DNA of 53,676 nucleotides from Bacillota bacterium (GTDB lineage: Bacteria > Bacillota > Clostridia > Acetivibrionales > JANLFN01): NCBI GenBank assembly GCA_030705825.1, contig JAUZPR010000007.1, positions 1-53,676 of the forward strand, given 5' to 3'. Shown here piece by piece: positions 33,317-42,129 of this stretch (the stretch's first letter is position 1; each line of letters starts with the position of its first letter). Position numbers and translations under genes: made by a program. The notes beneath the pieces were generated by a model. That model did no database searches. It had not been told where the DNA came from and was given only the letters and a program-made list of their open reading frames with translations.

Positions 33317-34063
33317 TTAAATTCTTAAACTATCTCTCCTTGCTTTCCTTTTAACACTTTGTATGCTCACAGTAAGCATTCCTAAGCCCAATAGCAAGTA
33401 TGCCAGTCTGGCTAAAAGGAACTTGTCACTAACAGAGAATGCAGGTTCACCGCCCGCACTCACAGGCAGGGTAATGGGGTAATTATTATAATATCCACGT
33501 CCGAAAAAGTCAAACGCCCCTGATATATGTACAAAGCAAAGCGCCAATGATACCAGCATCAGTACATAAAATAGTCCTTGATGTACGCGCCCGGCCAGAA
33601 TACCCAATCCAAGAATAAACACATAACTTGGGATCAAGGTGTATATTATCGGCAGGAGAAAGGCCGTAAAATTATAATACTTGAAAAAGCTAATGTAAAA
33701 ATATGCACTAATGATGAGCAGCACAGTAATAATCAGGATAAAACCTACCGTAATGGCGGTGCATCTGGTTAACATGAAGCGAATAGGATCTACCGGGGTG
33801 GCAGAAGTTATGACCTGAACCTGTTTTTCCTTTTTGGAGAAATATCTGCTCATCATAAACAGTATAGTCAAAGATATTATTGGCATAACGGTAGACAGAT
33901 ATGTTCCAAAGCTCCAGCCGGAGAATGGCGCAGTATAGGCAGTTCCGGCAATTATATCACTGGTTAGGGTATACCATGCATACAAGCCGTTGATTGCCAG
34001 TAATCCAATAAAAAACTTGTTGAATATCTGTCGTTTCAGTTCATATTTCAATATCTTACTCAA
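33317..34063 (-). CDS. ABC-2 type exporter permease
   Basis: 248 residues from a TTG at 34063 that overlaps the upstream stop by 8 bases, with AAGGAGG 9 bases before it inside the upstream gene. The longer frame starting at 34189 lies entirely within that gene and is rejected. Six transmembrane helices (about 17-37, 57-75, 98-120, 132-152, 160-178, 215-235). The N-terminus SKILKYELKRQIFNK is typical of ABC-2 permeases. Part of an exporter with the ATPase at 36239 and the fused permease at 34056; substrate unknown, possibly a peptide antibiotic. Confidence 0.8.
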   Translation of the reverse strand: MSKILKYELKRQIFNKFFIGLLAINGLYAWYTLTSDIIAGTAYTAPFSGWSFGTYLSTVMPIISLTILFMMSRYFSKKEKQVQVITSATPVDPIRFMLTRCTAITVGFILIITVLLIISAYFYISFFKYYNFTAFLLPIIYTLIPSYVFILGLGILAGRVHQGLFYVLMLVSLALCFVHISGAFDFFGRGYYNNYPITLPVSAGGEPAFSVSDKFLLARLAYLLLGLGMLTVSIQSVKRKARRDSLRI

Positions 34064-36242
34064 GCTCCAATTCCTCCTTTGTAAGGCCGCAGGCATCCAA
34101 AAAATCCTGATAGGTGAAAGGTTTTGCATATCCATTCCCGGAATTGTTTTCCTGAATCGTGCGCAATATTTTATCCATTTTTTCTTCACCGCCTACCAGT
34201 TTTTCAGCCTTCAGAATCATTAGCGGCATACGGCAATATAGGTTAGTATCAGTGTTTGCTATCTTTAAATCCGCCTGGTACCGCTCCGGTAATTTTTCAA
34301 GGTACTCGGGATGGCGGTAGTAGAAGCCACGATTTTGAGCATCCACCTTTGATTGCCAGACATCGACATAATTCTGCTTTGAGTAGAGCTCGCCGTACTT
34401 TTCCTTCATTAGGCGATATGTGGTGTATACTGTAAGTCCTTCACTGGACCAGCATTCATCGCCACCGTGGCATTCAACACCCAAGCCTCCCCACCACTCA
34501 TGAATAATTTCATGAGCGAACACCTCTGCGGCATTTGCACCTTTAAGTGGATTACTTAGATTGACAGATGTAAATATAGGTTCGTCCCATTCCACCCAAC
34601 CGTCACTTGCATTTCCACCTCCGGAACCATTTCGTTGCAGCAGCATCATACGCCTATTGTCAGAAAACCTTATTTTACCCTGATGGCTGGTGCAATAATC
34701 AAAAACACTCTTAATTGCATTGGGAATGTCATATGACCGCATATTTTTGTCGTATTTTGAACTGTACACTAAATCGACATTAATGCCGGCAACTGTAAAA
34801 GGAATTACACTATAGTCACACGCCGTAATCCATATATACTGGCTACACTGCACTTCTGTTTTCCAGGTTCTGGTCCCATCCTTATTGTCAGTGTGTTTAT
34901 CAACAAATTTGTGTTCTACAATGGGGGTAAGCTTTGACGGCAAGGTTATTTCAAGCCAACTGCTACCCGGTAAACCAAAGCTTGTGTTACATGGCACAGA
35001 ATAAGCATTATTAAGTGATACATATTCTGTCGAAACCTCAACCCCCCACCCCGTTGGTGAAAAGCACCGGAGCAAAGCCGGAAAGCCTTCATATTCGACG
35101 GTTAGAATTTGATTTTCTGCCTTTGGAAGAGTAAAAACAGTCTGTCGTTCACCGTTAACATCATTGTCCAGAGTTCTAAAATCCAATTTCTTACTTCCAT
35201 AAGTTAAACCAAGAATCCTATATCCGGGATTAAGCCAGAAGCTGTCCTCCGAAATCCCATTACTGCTTGATATGGTATACTGAGCTATACCATGCACTGT
35301 TCCTGAAATGGGTTTTGCAGTAATTCTGAATGATACATTGTAACAAATGGAGTTACTTGAGCTGCTCAAGCGGGTTGCATTCATATGGTTGTAATCAAAT
35401 TCAAGAGGACCATGATCAACAAAAGGCTGTCCCCGCCATAGCAATGCTCCTGCCACAACAAGTACAGCGGCAGCTATGGGGATATACACCTTACGGATGC
35501 CACGCCAAAATGAACCTATTAGATTCCTTTGATATCGGCGTATACATGTCAGAGAAAAAACAAATACTCCTCCTGCTATCGCCAGCCATAAAATCCGGGT
35601 ATATAGGGTGATTCTAAAAGTATACGCATTGGAGAACCCGTCGGAATACGTTACTATTAGAGGGTTGATCCATCGGGTAAAATAGCTTTTTTGAAAATAG
35701 GGGCTGTAGCATAAATAAACGCACCCAGCATACAAAAGACCGCTTAGTTCTATGCGCCGGGTGATTTGATAAAGTGCAGCTGCTAAAATGGTGGAAATCC
35801 ACCATGTAGGAATCATTATGATGAAAAAGCTGGCAAGATAAGTTGCAAAATCAAAGATATAATCCAGCTTAATTATTGTATATGGCAGGTAGATTATAGT
35901 ACAAACCAGCCCTGTCAGTGTCAAAAAGCCTATCAAAGCCAATATCCTTGCCATTGCCATTTTAACTGGAGATGAAATGGAATCAATAAGCGCGTTAATT
36001 CTTGCACGGTATGTACGATCAGCTTCAATTATCGCCAGAACTGCAAATAAAACCGCACCGATTGCCGTACCCGCAAGCACAGGATTAGCAAGATATTTTC
36101 CTGACATCACTACATTTGAGCTTGGAATATAAAGAGAATATCCAAACAACGGAGTAAAAAGGCTTAGAGCCGCAACAGAAAGACATATTTTAGAATGAAA
36201 CATCCGCCGCAGTTCCACTCTAAACAAGGAAAAGAGTTTCAT
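34056..36242 (-). CDS. ABC permease fused to an M1 aminopeptidase-like domain
   Basis: 728 residues. The N-terminal part (about 1-275) has six or seven transmembrane helices of an ABC-2 permease. The C-terminal part (about 290-728) is an M1-type metallopeptidase fold, with HEIIH at 577-581 and the third zinc ligand Glu601 in WSSEGLTVYTTY; the spacing is 19 residues instead of the usual 18. A GSSWLEITLP segment fits the N-terminal beta-saddle of M1 enzymes. The peptidase would face the cell exterior. The ATG overlaps the ATPase stop (ATGA), which shows tight coupling. It may trim or destroy an exported or extracellular peptide. Confidence 0.88.
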   Translation of the reverse strand: MKLFSLFRVELRRMFHSKICLSVAALSLFTPLFGYSLYIPSSNVVMSGKYLANPVLAGTAIGAVLFAVLAIIEADRTYRARINALIDSISSPVKMAMARILALIGFLTLTGLVCTIIYLPYTIIKLDYIFDFATYLASFFIIMIPTWWISTILAAALYQITRRIELSGLLYAGCVYLCYSPYFQKSYFTRWINPLIVTYSDGFSNAYTFRITLYTRILWLAIAGGVFVFSLTCIRRYQRNLIGSFWRGIRKVYIPIAAAVLVVAGALLWRGQPFVDHGPLEFDYNHMNATRLSSSSNSICYNVSFRITAKPISGTVHGIAQYTISSSNGISEDSFWLNPGYRILGLTYGSKKLDFRTLDNDVNGERQTVFTLPKAENQILTVEYEGFPALLRCFSPTGWGVEVSTEYVSLNNAYSVPCNTSFGLPGSSWLEITLPSKLTPIVEHKFVDKHTDNKDGTRTWKTEVQCSQYIWITACDYSVIPFTVAGINVDLVYSSKYDKNMRSYDIPNAIKSVFDYCTSHQGKIRFSDNRRMMLLQRNGSGGGNASDGWVEWDEPIFTSVNLSNPLKGANAAEVFAHEIIHEWWGGLGVECHGGDECWSSEGLTVYTTYRLMKEKYGELYSKQNYVDVWQSKVDAQNRGFYYRHPEYLEKLPERYQADLKIANTDTNLYCRMPLMILKAEKLVGGEEKMDKILRTIQENNSGNGYAKPFTYQDFLDACGLTKEELELE

Positions 36243-37102
36243 CGTCCATCCTCCCCTTTATCAATACAATAAAGGTAGGCATCCTCCAGCGTAGGTTCAA
36301 CCGCCTCTGCAAAGCTTGGCAAATGTTTGGCCACCACACGGCACTGAATGCCTTTGGCAGTGTTTACTTTAGAAACAACTTGACAGCCATCAGGAGTTTT
36401 GTCTCCGATTTGAGACACATACACGCCTACATGCCCAATAGTCTGGGCAATCAGTGCAGCAGGTTCGCCGTCAAACATAATCTGACCGTCATTGATGACC
36501 AGCACCCGATTGCAGATAGATTGTACGTCTTCAACTATATGAGTGGAGAGCAACACGATTTTATCCTGTGCCATCTCCGAAAAAAGGTTGCGGAATTTTA
36601 CCCGTTCTTCAGGGTCAAGTCCAACTGTAGGTTCGTCTAAAATCAATAATTGTGTATTGCCCAGCAGTGCCTGTGCAATCCCTACACGTTGGCGCTGGCC
36701 GCCTGAGAGCGCCCCAATACGTGTTTTTCGCTGTTCACTCAGGTTTGTTTGCTCCAGGACATCTTTAATTGCTTTTTTATTGCTAATCCCTTTTAACGCA
36801 GCCATATATTCAAGAAACTGCCACACAGGCAGTTCGTCATAAAGGCCGAAAGATTGCGGCAGGTAACCCAGCGCTGCTTTCAACCGCTTTTCCTGCTTAA
36901 GGAGCGGCTCTCCATCCAGCAAAATTTCACCTTTTGCAGGTATAAGCCCGGCAATAATAAGCTTCATCAGCGTGGTTTTACCCGCTCCGTTTGGTCCCAA
37001 TATACCGATCAGACTTGGGCTTTCCATTTTTACAGTAATATTCTGCAGTGCTTTTTTGCCAGAGGGATAAATCATCGTGATATTATTGGCTTCAATTTTC
37101 AT
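36239..37102 (-). CDS. ABC exporter ATP-binding protein
   Basis: 287 residues; ATG at 37102 with AGGAGG 7 bases upstream (the frame to 37183 has no site). Walker A GPNGAGKTTLMK (about 37-48), Q-loop YLPQSFGLYD, signature LSGGQRQRVGIAQALLG, Walker B LLILDEPTVGLDPEE and H-loop STHIVED. The C-terminal extension (GVYVSQIGDKTPDGCQ...) is like that of the BcrA/CcmA group. It energises the two permeases encoded after it and overlaps the next gene by 4 bases. Confidence 0.93.
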   Translation of the reverse strand: MKIEANNITMIYPSGKKALQNITVKMESPSLIGILGPNGAGKTTLMKLIIAGLIPAKGEILLDGEPLLKQEKRLKAALGYLPQSFGLYDELPVWQFLEYMAALKGISNKKAIKDVLEQTNLSEQRKTRIGALSGGQRQRVGIAQALLGNTQLLILDEPTVGLDPEERVKFRNLFSEMAQDKIVLLSTHIVEDVQSICNRVLVINDGQIMFDGEPAALIAQTIGHVGVYVSQIGDKTPDGCQVVSKVNTAKGIQCRVVAKHLPSFAEAVEPTLEDAYLYCIDKGEDGR

Positions 37103-37211
37103 TTTTATTCCTCCTATCGTATCCATTCTACCAGATAATCTGTGGAGTTTTGGTGGAGGGATTGTGTTTTTTGTGTGAAGCAATTACCCAATAAGAATAG
37201 ATAGTGAGGAT

Positions 37212-38615
37212 TCAAGAATCAGGAGGTGGGTTAAAAATGACAGTAAACCTTACTCCATTTTTACAATTTTCTATTGAATACTCTGCATTGTACGCCTCCA
37301 GAATCATACGGGTGATATATAAACCCAGACCGGTACCGGAGCCGGAATTCATGTTGACACGATAGAAAGCATCAAAGAGACGTGGAAGATGCTCTTTTGG
37401 AATGTATGCCCCGGAGTTGACAATTTCAACCCGGGTTCTGTTATCCTGATGAAATAACTGTACCGAAACCGTTGCCCCCCGCGGTGAATGCGTAACAGCA
37501 TTACCTGCAATATTCCCCAGTGCTTTCCGCATTAACTCTGAATCACCCTGTATATGTATGTCAGGCGTTATATCCGGACTCATCTTAATTTCACTTGCCT
37601 CAGCTAAATCAGAGCAATCGTCCATCACTTCCTCTAACACAGCTGACAAATCCATCTGTTTATCAATCAGACTACCGCCCGCAAGATCCATTTGTGAAAT
37701 AGAAAGAATCTCCCGTATAAAGCAATCTAGTGAAGCTAAAATTTCGGATGATCTAGCCAAATATTTATCCCTGTCTTTGTAAACGCCAATATTTGCTTTC
37801 ATTCCCTCTAACTGTCCTATAACTATGGATATCGGGGTTTTCAGTTGGTGTGATACAGCTGAAAAAAAGAGAAGCCTTCTATGTTCCCGCTCTTTTTCAA
37901 GAGTAATCTCACCCTGAAGTGACCGGTTTTGATTATGCAATGCCGACATAGCAGCACTTAGTTGGTCAGACATATCATTCAAGCTTTTTGCCAGTACTCC
38001 GATTTCATCCTCCCGAAGGTCAGGACAGTACCAGCCAAAGTCTTGACTGGCAATTTTTGATGCTATTTTGCTCATCCTCAAAATTGGACGAACAGAATAG
38101 CGGGAGTAAAAAAAAGCTCCGCCGAATGATAAAATCAAAATTGCAGTACCTGTCCAGGGCAAGCTGCGGTTAATTCCTTCGGTGATTTGTTCTGCTCGTA
38201 CCTGACTGCCGAGAACTGTAAGAATAAACTCTTCATCAGAGTCAGAAAATCTAAAGGGATATTCTTTCCCATTAATATCTGCAGTTTTGCCGGAGACGGA
38301 AAAGGTAAAAAAATCCACTTCCTTTCTCTGTGCATTCATCAAATTAATATCAGCACCTGTCTCTCTAATAAACTCAGCAAACAGTCTGCCGCTGTTTTTT
38401 GCAGGAGTTTTTCTCAATTCCGAAACCATTGCCGTAGCCTTTTCATCCAATACATTATCGGATTTTACGACAGCGGGTAAAAATAGGCTGATGAAGCCGT
38501 ACACAGAACAAGACACCGCCAAAAGAAGCGCCAAAATCAGCAAAAAAGATTTTGTCGTCAGACTTCCTTTAATCCACTTTTTTAAGCTTGTAGCCAACAC
38601 CGCGAACCGCTTCAA
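37212..38615 (-). CDS. Sensor histidine kinase of the exporter operon
   Basis: 467 residues. I chose the TTG at 38615, which has GGGAGGGG 9 bases upstream inside the regulator gene; other TTG/GTG starts a few codons later are possible. Two transmembrane helices (about 20-42 and 155-175) enclose a 110-residue outer sensor. HAMP with DLREDEIGVLAKSLNDMSDQ, H-box FFSAVSHQLKTPISIVIGQLEG, N-box GNIAGNAVTHS, G-box GSGTGLGLYITRMI. Complete and probably active. It overlaps the regulator by about 47 bases and precedes the ATPase gene by 109 bases. Confidence 0.88.
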   Translation of the reverse strand: MKRFAVLATSLKKWIKGSLTTKSFLLILALLLAVSCSVYGFISLFLPAVVKSDNVLDEKATAMVSELRKTPAKNSGRLFAEFIRETGADINLMNAQRKEVDFFTFSVSGKTADINGKEYPFRFSDSDEEFILTVLGSQVRAEQITEGINRSLPWTGTAILILSFGGAFFYSRYSVRPILRMSKIASKIASQDFGWYCPDLREDEIGVLAKSLNDMSDQLSAAMSALHNQNRSLQGEITLEKEREHRRLLFFSAVSHQLKTPISIVIGQLEGMKANIGVYKDRDKYLARSSEILASLDCFIREILSISQMDLAGGSLIDKQMDLSAVLEEVMDDCSDLAEASEIKMSPDITPDIHIQGDSELMRKALGNIAGNAVTHSPRGATVSVQLFHQDNRTRVEIVNSGAYIPKEHLPRLFDAFYRVNMNSGSGTGLGLYITRMILEAYNAEYSIENCKNGVRFTVIFNPPPDS

Positions 38616-39234
38616 TGCAATCGGCCCCTCCCAGCTTTTTACGGATATTCTTAATGTGAGTGTCCACAATTCGTGCGTCCCCGTAATAGTTGTAGTTCCA
38701 TAGTTTGTCAAGAAGATATTTCCGCGCCACAACCTCTCCGGGGCGCAGCAAAAGTTCCCTTAGGATTTCAAATTCGCGAAGAGTCAATTCCAATTCCTGA
38801 CCGTATACATATGTCATATGAGTTTTATCATCCATAGAAATATCACAAAAAATAAGCTTTTCTGATTCCTGAAGTGAAGTGCGGCGAAGAACTGCTGCAA
38901 CCTTGTGAAGAATAATCTGAATGGACGTTGATTTTGATACATAGTCATCAATACTCAGGTTAAAACCCTTTACCTGATGTGCTTCGCTGTCCAACGCGGT
39001 CAGCATGATTATTGGCACATCCGAGGTTTTACGGATGTATTCACACACTCCATATCCGTCAATTTTGGGTAGCATTATATCCAAAAGGATCAGATCAAAT
39101 TTATTATTTCGTACAGCTTCTAAAGCCTCAGCACCGTCTTCTGCAACAGAGACGGTGTGTCCTGCATTCTCAAGAAAGTTTTGCAGGAGTTCTCTATAGT
39201 CGTGGTTGTCCTCTACAATTAAAATGTGCGCCAT
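38569..39234 (-). CDS. OmpR-family response regulator of the exporter operon
   Basis: 221 residues. Receiver domain with EDNHDY (acidic pair), phosphoacceptor Asp in LILLDIMLPKIDG (about 52) and a LysSer variant at SKS (about 102). Winged helix at about 125-218 (LELTLREFEILRELLLRPGEVVARKYLLDKLW ... RIVDTHIKNIRKKLGG). AAGGAT precedes the ATG. First gene of the operon: regulator, sensor, ATPase, fused permease, permease. The layout resembles peptide-antibiotic detoxification modules (BceRS/BcrABC style), although the permeases are of the ABC-2 type. Confidence 0.92.
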   Translation of the reverse strand: MAHILIVEDNHDYRELLQNFLENAGHTVSVAEDGAEALEAVRNNKFDLILLDIMLPKIDGYGVCEYIRKTSDVPIIMLTALDSEAHQVKGFNLSIDDYVSKSTSIQIILHKVAAVLRRTSLQESEKLIFCDISMDDKTHMTYVYGQELELTLREFEILRELLLRPGEVVARKYLLDKLWNYNYYGDARIVDTHIKNIRKKLGGADCIEAVRGVGYKLKKVD

Positions 39235-39776
39235 AATTTATCCTTACATACTATTTATCCTACCAGATTAACGCCAACATCTCTGATCAGTTCCTTAAAG
39301 ATAGTCGGTGGTTTTAGCTTAATCCACCAAAATCCATAAAAGCCTCGAAATAAAATGACTCACCATGGCTCGCATTCTTAAGAGGCGTGGTGAGTTCAGT
39401 TACCACTATAATATGAAATATGAATATAAATGTCAATAAATTAATTCATTAGTTTTACTTTGTGATTATGATGCATTTATGCTCTGGCCGCTTTCCGGAT
39501 TCAACCTCAACATCAGGCTTTTCCTAGGCAAAACTAAAGCTCCGTTTTACGGAGCCATAACAAGAAATGTAAAGTTAGGAGGAAGAAAATGAAAAATTAA
39601 GTTCATAATATTCAAATTTACTGTGTTGATTAAATAATAACAGGTAAATGTTATTAAACTAATACGGATTTGTGAATATATTATTAACTCAACTTTCCCA
39701 CTTTGAAATAAATAGCAATTCTCAACATCCCCACCAATAATTAACACTTTTATTTTGCAATTTAATGTATCCAATC
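39235..39776. other. Intergenic region with several hairpins
   Basis: About 540 bases with no convincing gene. Seen: GGTGG/CCACC hairpin (39307..39328), an 8-bp dyad ACTCACCA/TGGTGAGT (39358..39365 with 39388..39395), and a terminator-like AGCTCCG/CGGAGC hairpin (39538..39556) followed on the minus strand by TTTAGTTTT. A 75-codon minus-strand frame at 39547..39774 has no ribosome binding site. Confidence 0.5.
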
Positions 39777-39805
39777 TTGCATAGGTTCATATAATGTATT
39801 ATAAT
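39777..39805 (+). promoter_or_regulatory. Sigma-A promoter of the 56-aa Cys-rich gene
   Basis: TTGCAT (39777..39782), 17 bases, perfect TATAAT (39800..39805), 41 bases before the ATG. Confidence 0.7.
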
Positions 39806-39846
39806 TAGTACATTATCCATATACTTCAACGGGGAGGTATATCAAT

Positions 39847-40017
39847 ATGTTGTGTTGTTCCGAATGTAATTATTTCAAAATGTTGTCTTCAGGTATTGAC
39901 TCTTCAATATGCAACAAGTTTATGTGCGAATATTCAGATTACATTTTTCCAAATAATATCGACGAACTCAATGAATATCCTTGTAATTTGCCTGCAGTAA
40001 TGCAGGGAAATGCTTGA
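39847..40017 (+). CDS. Cysteine-rich small protein (56 aa)
   Basis: GGGGAGG lies 9-10 bases before the ATG and a good promoter precedes it. The protein has seven cysteines, arranged CC-x2-C (residues 3,4,7), C22, C27, C46 and surrounding aromatic residues: LCCSECNYFKM, ICNKFMCEYSDY, NEYPCNLPA. This could bind a zinc or iron-sulfur centre. It is cytoplasmic by composition. No family recognised. Its stop codon abuts the stop of the convergent gene at 40018. Confidence 0.65.
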   Translation: MLCCSECNYFKMLSSGIDSSICNKFMCEYSDYIFPNNIDELNEYPCNLPAVMQGNA

Positions 40018-40164
40018 TTAATTCCGGGTAATATTTTGAATTAAATTATAAGTATCATCATACCGGGCTTTTTCGGCCTCAACAATAAATTCAAGAGAGC
40101 ACAGATCAAGCCCGATAATTTTGCCTTCTAAGTATTCGGTGTAGTAAATGTTGATATAATCCAT
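40018..40164 (-). CDS. Small acidic protein (48 aa), unknown function
   Basis: 48 residues beginning MDYINIYYTEYLEGKIIGLD and ending with a predicted helix (CSLEFIVEAEKARYDDTYNLIQ). AAAAGG lies 7 bases before the ATG, a modest site. The amphipathic, gap-free composition looks coding. It is convergent with the 56-aa gene, with no base between the two stops. No family recognised. Confidence 0.5.
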   Translation of the reverse strand: MDYINIYYTEYLEGKIIGLDLCSLEFIVEAEKARYDDTYNLIQNITRN

Positions 40165-40221
40165 GAATGAGCCTTTTTATTTTTAGTATCCGTATAAAGT
40201 TATTTCATTATTCCTGTTCAG

Positions 40222-40257
40222 ACAAAATAAAACCTCCGGAGTATACCGGAGGCTTTA
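40222..40257 (-). terminator. Terminator of the four-gene GHMP/TrpF/ADH/aldolase operon
   Basis: Stem CCTCCGG/CCGGAGG (40233..40252), followed on the minus strand by TTTTATTTTG; about 20 bases after the aldolase stop. Confidence 0.85.
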
Positions 40258-40273
40258 AAATAGCTTGATTCAA

Positions 40274-41074
40274 TTATGCATTCTTACTGTGTTCAAGAAG
40301 CTCAACCGCTGTTTTGACACTCATATTTTCATGAATGATTCCGTATGCTGCCGACAGCAGTGCTGCAGGATGAGGGCTTTGCCATACATTCCTGCCCATT
40401 ACTATTCCCTTTGCGCCACCCTGAATAGCATTATAAATCATGTTCAGAGTATCCAGATCTGTTTCGCATTTAGGGCCCCCTGCTATCATAACAGGAACCG
40501 GGCAGCCTGAAGTTACCTTCTCGAAATCGGTTTCGGTATAATAGGTCTTAACTATATCGGCACCGTGCTCTGCACAGACTCTTGCTCCAAGTGCAATAAA
40601 CCTGGGATCCTTCTTTTTGTCTTCATTGTTTTTACCAAGGCCGCAAACACCTAATAGAGGCACATTCCACTTACGGCAGTCTGTAGCCAGCTTAGATAAA
40701 TCAACCAAGGTTTCATGCTCAAATTCGGAACCTACAAAGGCTGACGCTGCAACCGCATCGGCACCTAGCATCAGAGCCTCTTCAACAGAAGAGGTCAAGC
40801 CTTCATGAGTCAGATTCGGTCCGGCTATTGTCGCCGCTCCGCTTGCCCTCATAATTACACCCGGTGTACCTGACGGCTCGAAGGAATATGTATACATTCC
40901 CTTTGTGATAAGCCATGCATCAACTTTTCCGGTATCATCCAGCATTTTTACAGTTGTTTTCAAATCTGATATTCCTGTCATAGGTCCCAGAGCCATACCG
41001 TGATCTACGGCTATTACCAGGCTTTTACCGGTATCCTTTATTATTCTTTTTAACCTGCTCTGCATTCCGTTCAT
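40274..41074 (-). CDS. DhnA/LsrF-type class I aldolase
   Basis: 266 residues; GGGGAGG 8 bases before the ATG. A (beta/alpha)8 aldolase of the DhnA family: AVDHGMALG at about 22-30, LGADAVAASAFVG, the Schiff-base lysine in GADIVKTYYTE (about 177), PVPVMIAGGPK, and the phosphate-binding GAKGIVMGRNVWQ at about 230-242. Relatives are archaeal fructose-bisphosphate aldolase, ADH synthase of the alternative shikimate route, and LsrF. The conserved phosphate site implies a sugar-phosphate substrate. Last gene of a tight operon with a beta-RFAP-synthase-like protein, so it may make or split a ribosylated intermediate (inference). Confidence 0.82.
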   Translation of the reverse strand: MNGMQSRLKRIIKDTGKSLVIAVDHGMALGPMTGISDLKTTVKMLDDTGKVDAWLITKGMYTYSFEPSGTPGVIMRASGAATIAGPNLTHEGLTSSVEEALMLGADAVAASAFVGSEFEHETLVDLSKLATDCRKWNVPLLGVCGLGKNNEDKKKDPRFIALGARVCAEHGADIVKTYYTETDFEKVTSGCPVPVMIAGGPKCETDLDTLNMIYNAIQGGAKGIVMGRNVWQSPHPAALLSAAYGIIHENMSVKTAVELLEHSKNA

Positions 41075-41094
41075 TTAAAAAGCCTCCCCAACGT

Positions 41095-42129
41095 TTATTT
41101 AAACAGCACTATTCCCTTTATCATATCCTGATTCTTGGCTCTTTCTACCGCATCAAGCATATTGTCGAGGGTGAACCTGTCCGAAATCATATCTTCCACA
41201 ATTATTTCACCGCTTGCAATCAGTTCCAGTGCCTTCTTGAAGTCATCGGGAGTTGAAGCGAACGAGCCTGTTATTGTTATTTCTCCATAATGAACCCATC
41301 TGGGATCAAGAGTTATAGGCTGTCCTGCCGGAGGTCCTCCAAATATGTTTAATATACCTCCGTTCCGAACTAACCTGTAGCTGTCTTCTATGACCTTTGG
41401 AATACCCAGAGAGGTAATTACAACCTCTGCTCCAGTTCCACCGGTAATTTTGCGCAGCTCTTCTTCCAGATTTGCTTCCGAAACATTTATACAATAATCG
41501 GCACCCATTTGTTTTGCAATCTTAAGCCTTTTATCAAGGACATCGGCCATAATTACCGTTGCACCTGCCCATTTGGATACCTTCAGATGTATAAGTCCCA
41601 TAGGCCCTGAACCTACTATGACTACTCTGTCTCCAGGTTTAACCCTGTTTTTTCTTAGCGCTGCAATTCCGCATGATAGAGGTTCCGCAATTACCGCCTT
41701 TTCATAGGAAAGCTCATCAGGTATTTTTATTACACCGCCGATATTTATAATTTGAGCAGGAAGCTTGACATATTCGGCAAAGCCGCCGTTTATTCCGTGC
41801 CCAAGTCCAAATTCCTTCAAGCAAAGATTATGGTGTCCATTTTTGCAATAATAGCATTCGCCGCAAACCGCAATCGGATAAACTGCCACTCTCTCCCCCA
41901 GGTTAAATCCCTTAACGCCTTCCCCCATCTCGTAGATCTCACCTACCACCTCATGGCCTAAAATAGTAGGCAGTTCCTTCGGAAGTCCTTGACCTAGCAG
42001 GGTTTTGACATCGGTTGCACAAATCCCCGAGGCTTTTATCTTTACTGTAATTTCCCCCGAACCAGCCTTTGGAGTAGGGTAATCCTCAACCCGTATATCA
42101 TTTTTTCCGTATACTACTGCTGCTTTCAT
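41095..42129 (-). CDS. Zinc-dependent medium-chain alcohol/polyol dehydrogenase
   Basis: 344 residues. Catalytic zinc ligands Cys37 (GICATDV), His59-Glu60 (LGHEVVGE); structural zinc cysteines in CGECYYCKNGHHNLC (about 89-103). NAD(P)-binding Rossmann motif VGSGPMGLIH (about 168-177), then MADVLDKRL; an acidic residue (MAD) after strand 2 suggests NAD+. It resembles sorbitol/threonine dehydrogenases. The ATG overlaps the TrpF-like stop (ATGA), and the aldolase starts 20 bases later. It probably oxidises or reduces a secondary alcohol on the operon's intermediate. Confidence 0.85.
   Translation of the reverse strand: MKAAVVYGKNDIRVEDYPTPKAGSGEITVKIKASGICATDVKTLLGQGLPKELPTILGHEVVGEIYEMGEGVKGFNLGERVAVYPIAVCGECYYCKNGHHNLCLKEFGLGHGINGGFAEYVKLPAQIINIGGVIKIPDELSYEKAVIAEPLSCGIAALRKNRVKPGDRVVIVGSGPMGLIHLKVSKWAGATVIMADVLDKRLKIAKQMGADYCINVSEANLEEELRKITGGTGAEVVITSLGIPKVIEDSYRLVRNGGILNIFGGPPAGQPITLDPRWVHYGEITITGSFASTPDDFKKALELIASGEIIVEDMISDRFTLDNMLDAVERAKNQDMIKGIVLFK

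Noticed and set aside
33317-34189. Longer version of the ABC-2 permease starting at 34189
   Set aside because: The extra 42 residues lie inside the upstream gene in another frame; a TTG at 34063 has a good ribosome binding site.
37212-38732. Longer version of the exporter-operon kinase starting at 38732
   Set aside because: The extension overlaps the response regulator by 160 bases and has no ribosome binding site; 38615 fits better.
39547-39774. 75-codon minus-strand frame
   Set aside because: No ribosome binding site, low-complexity hydrophobic composition, and it runs into a terminator-like hairpin.
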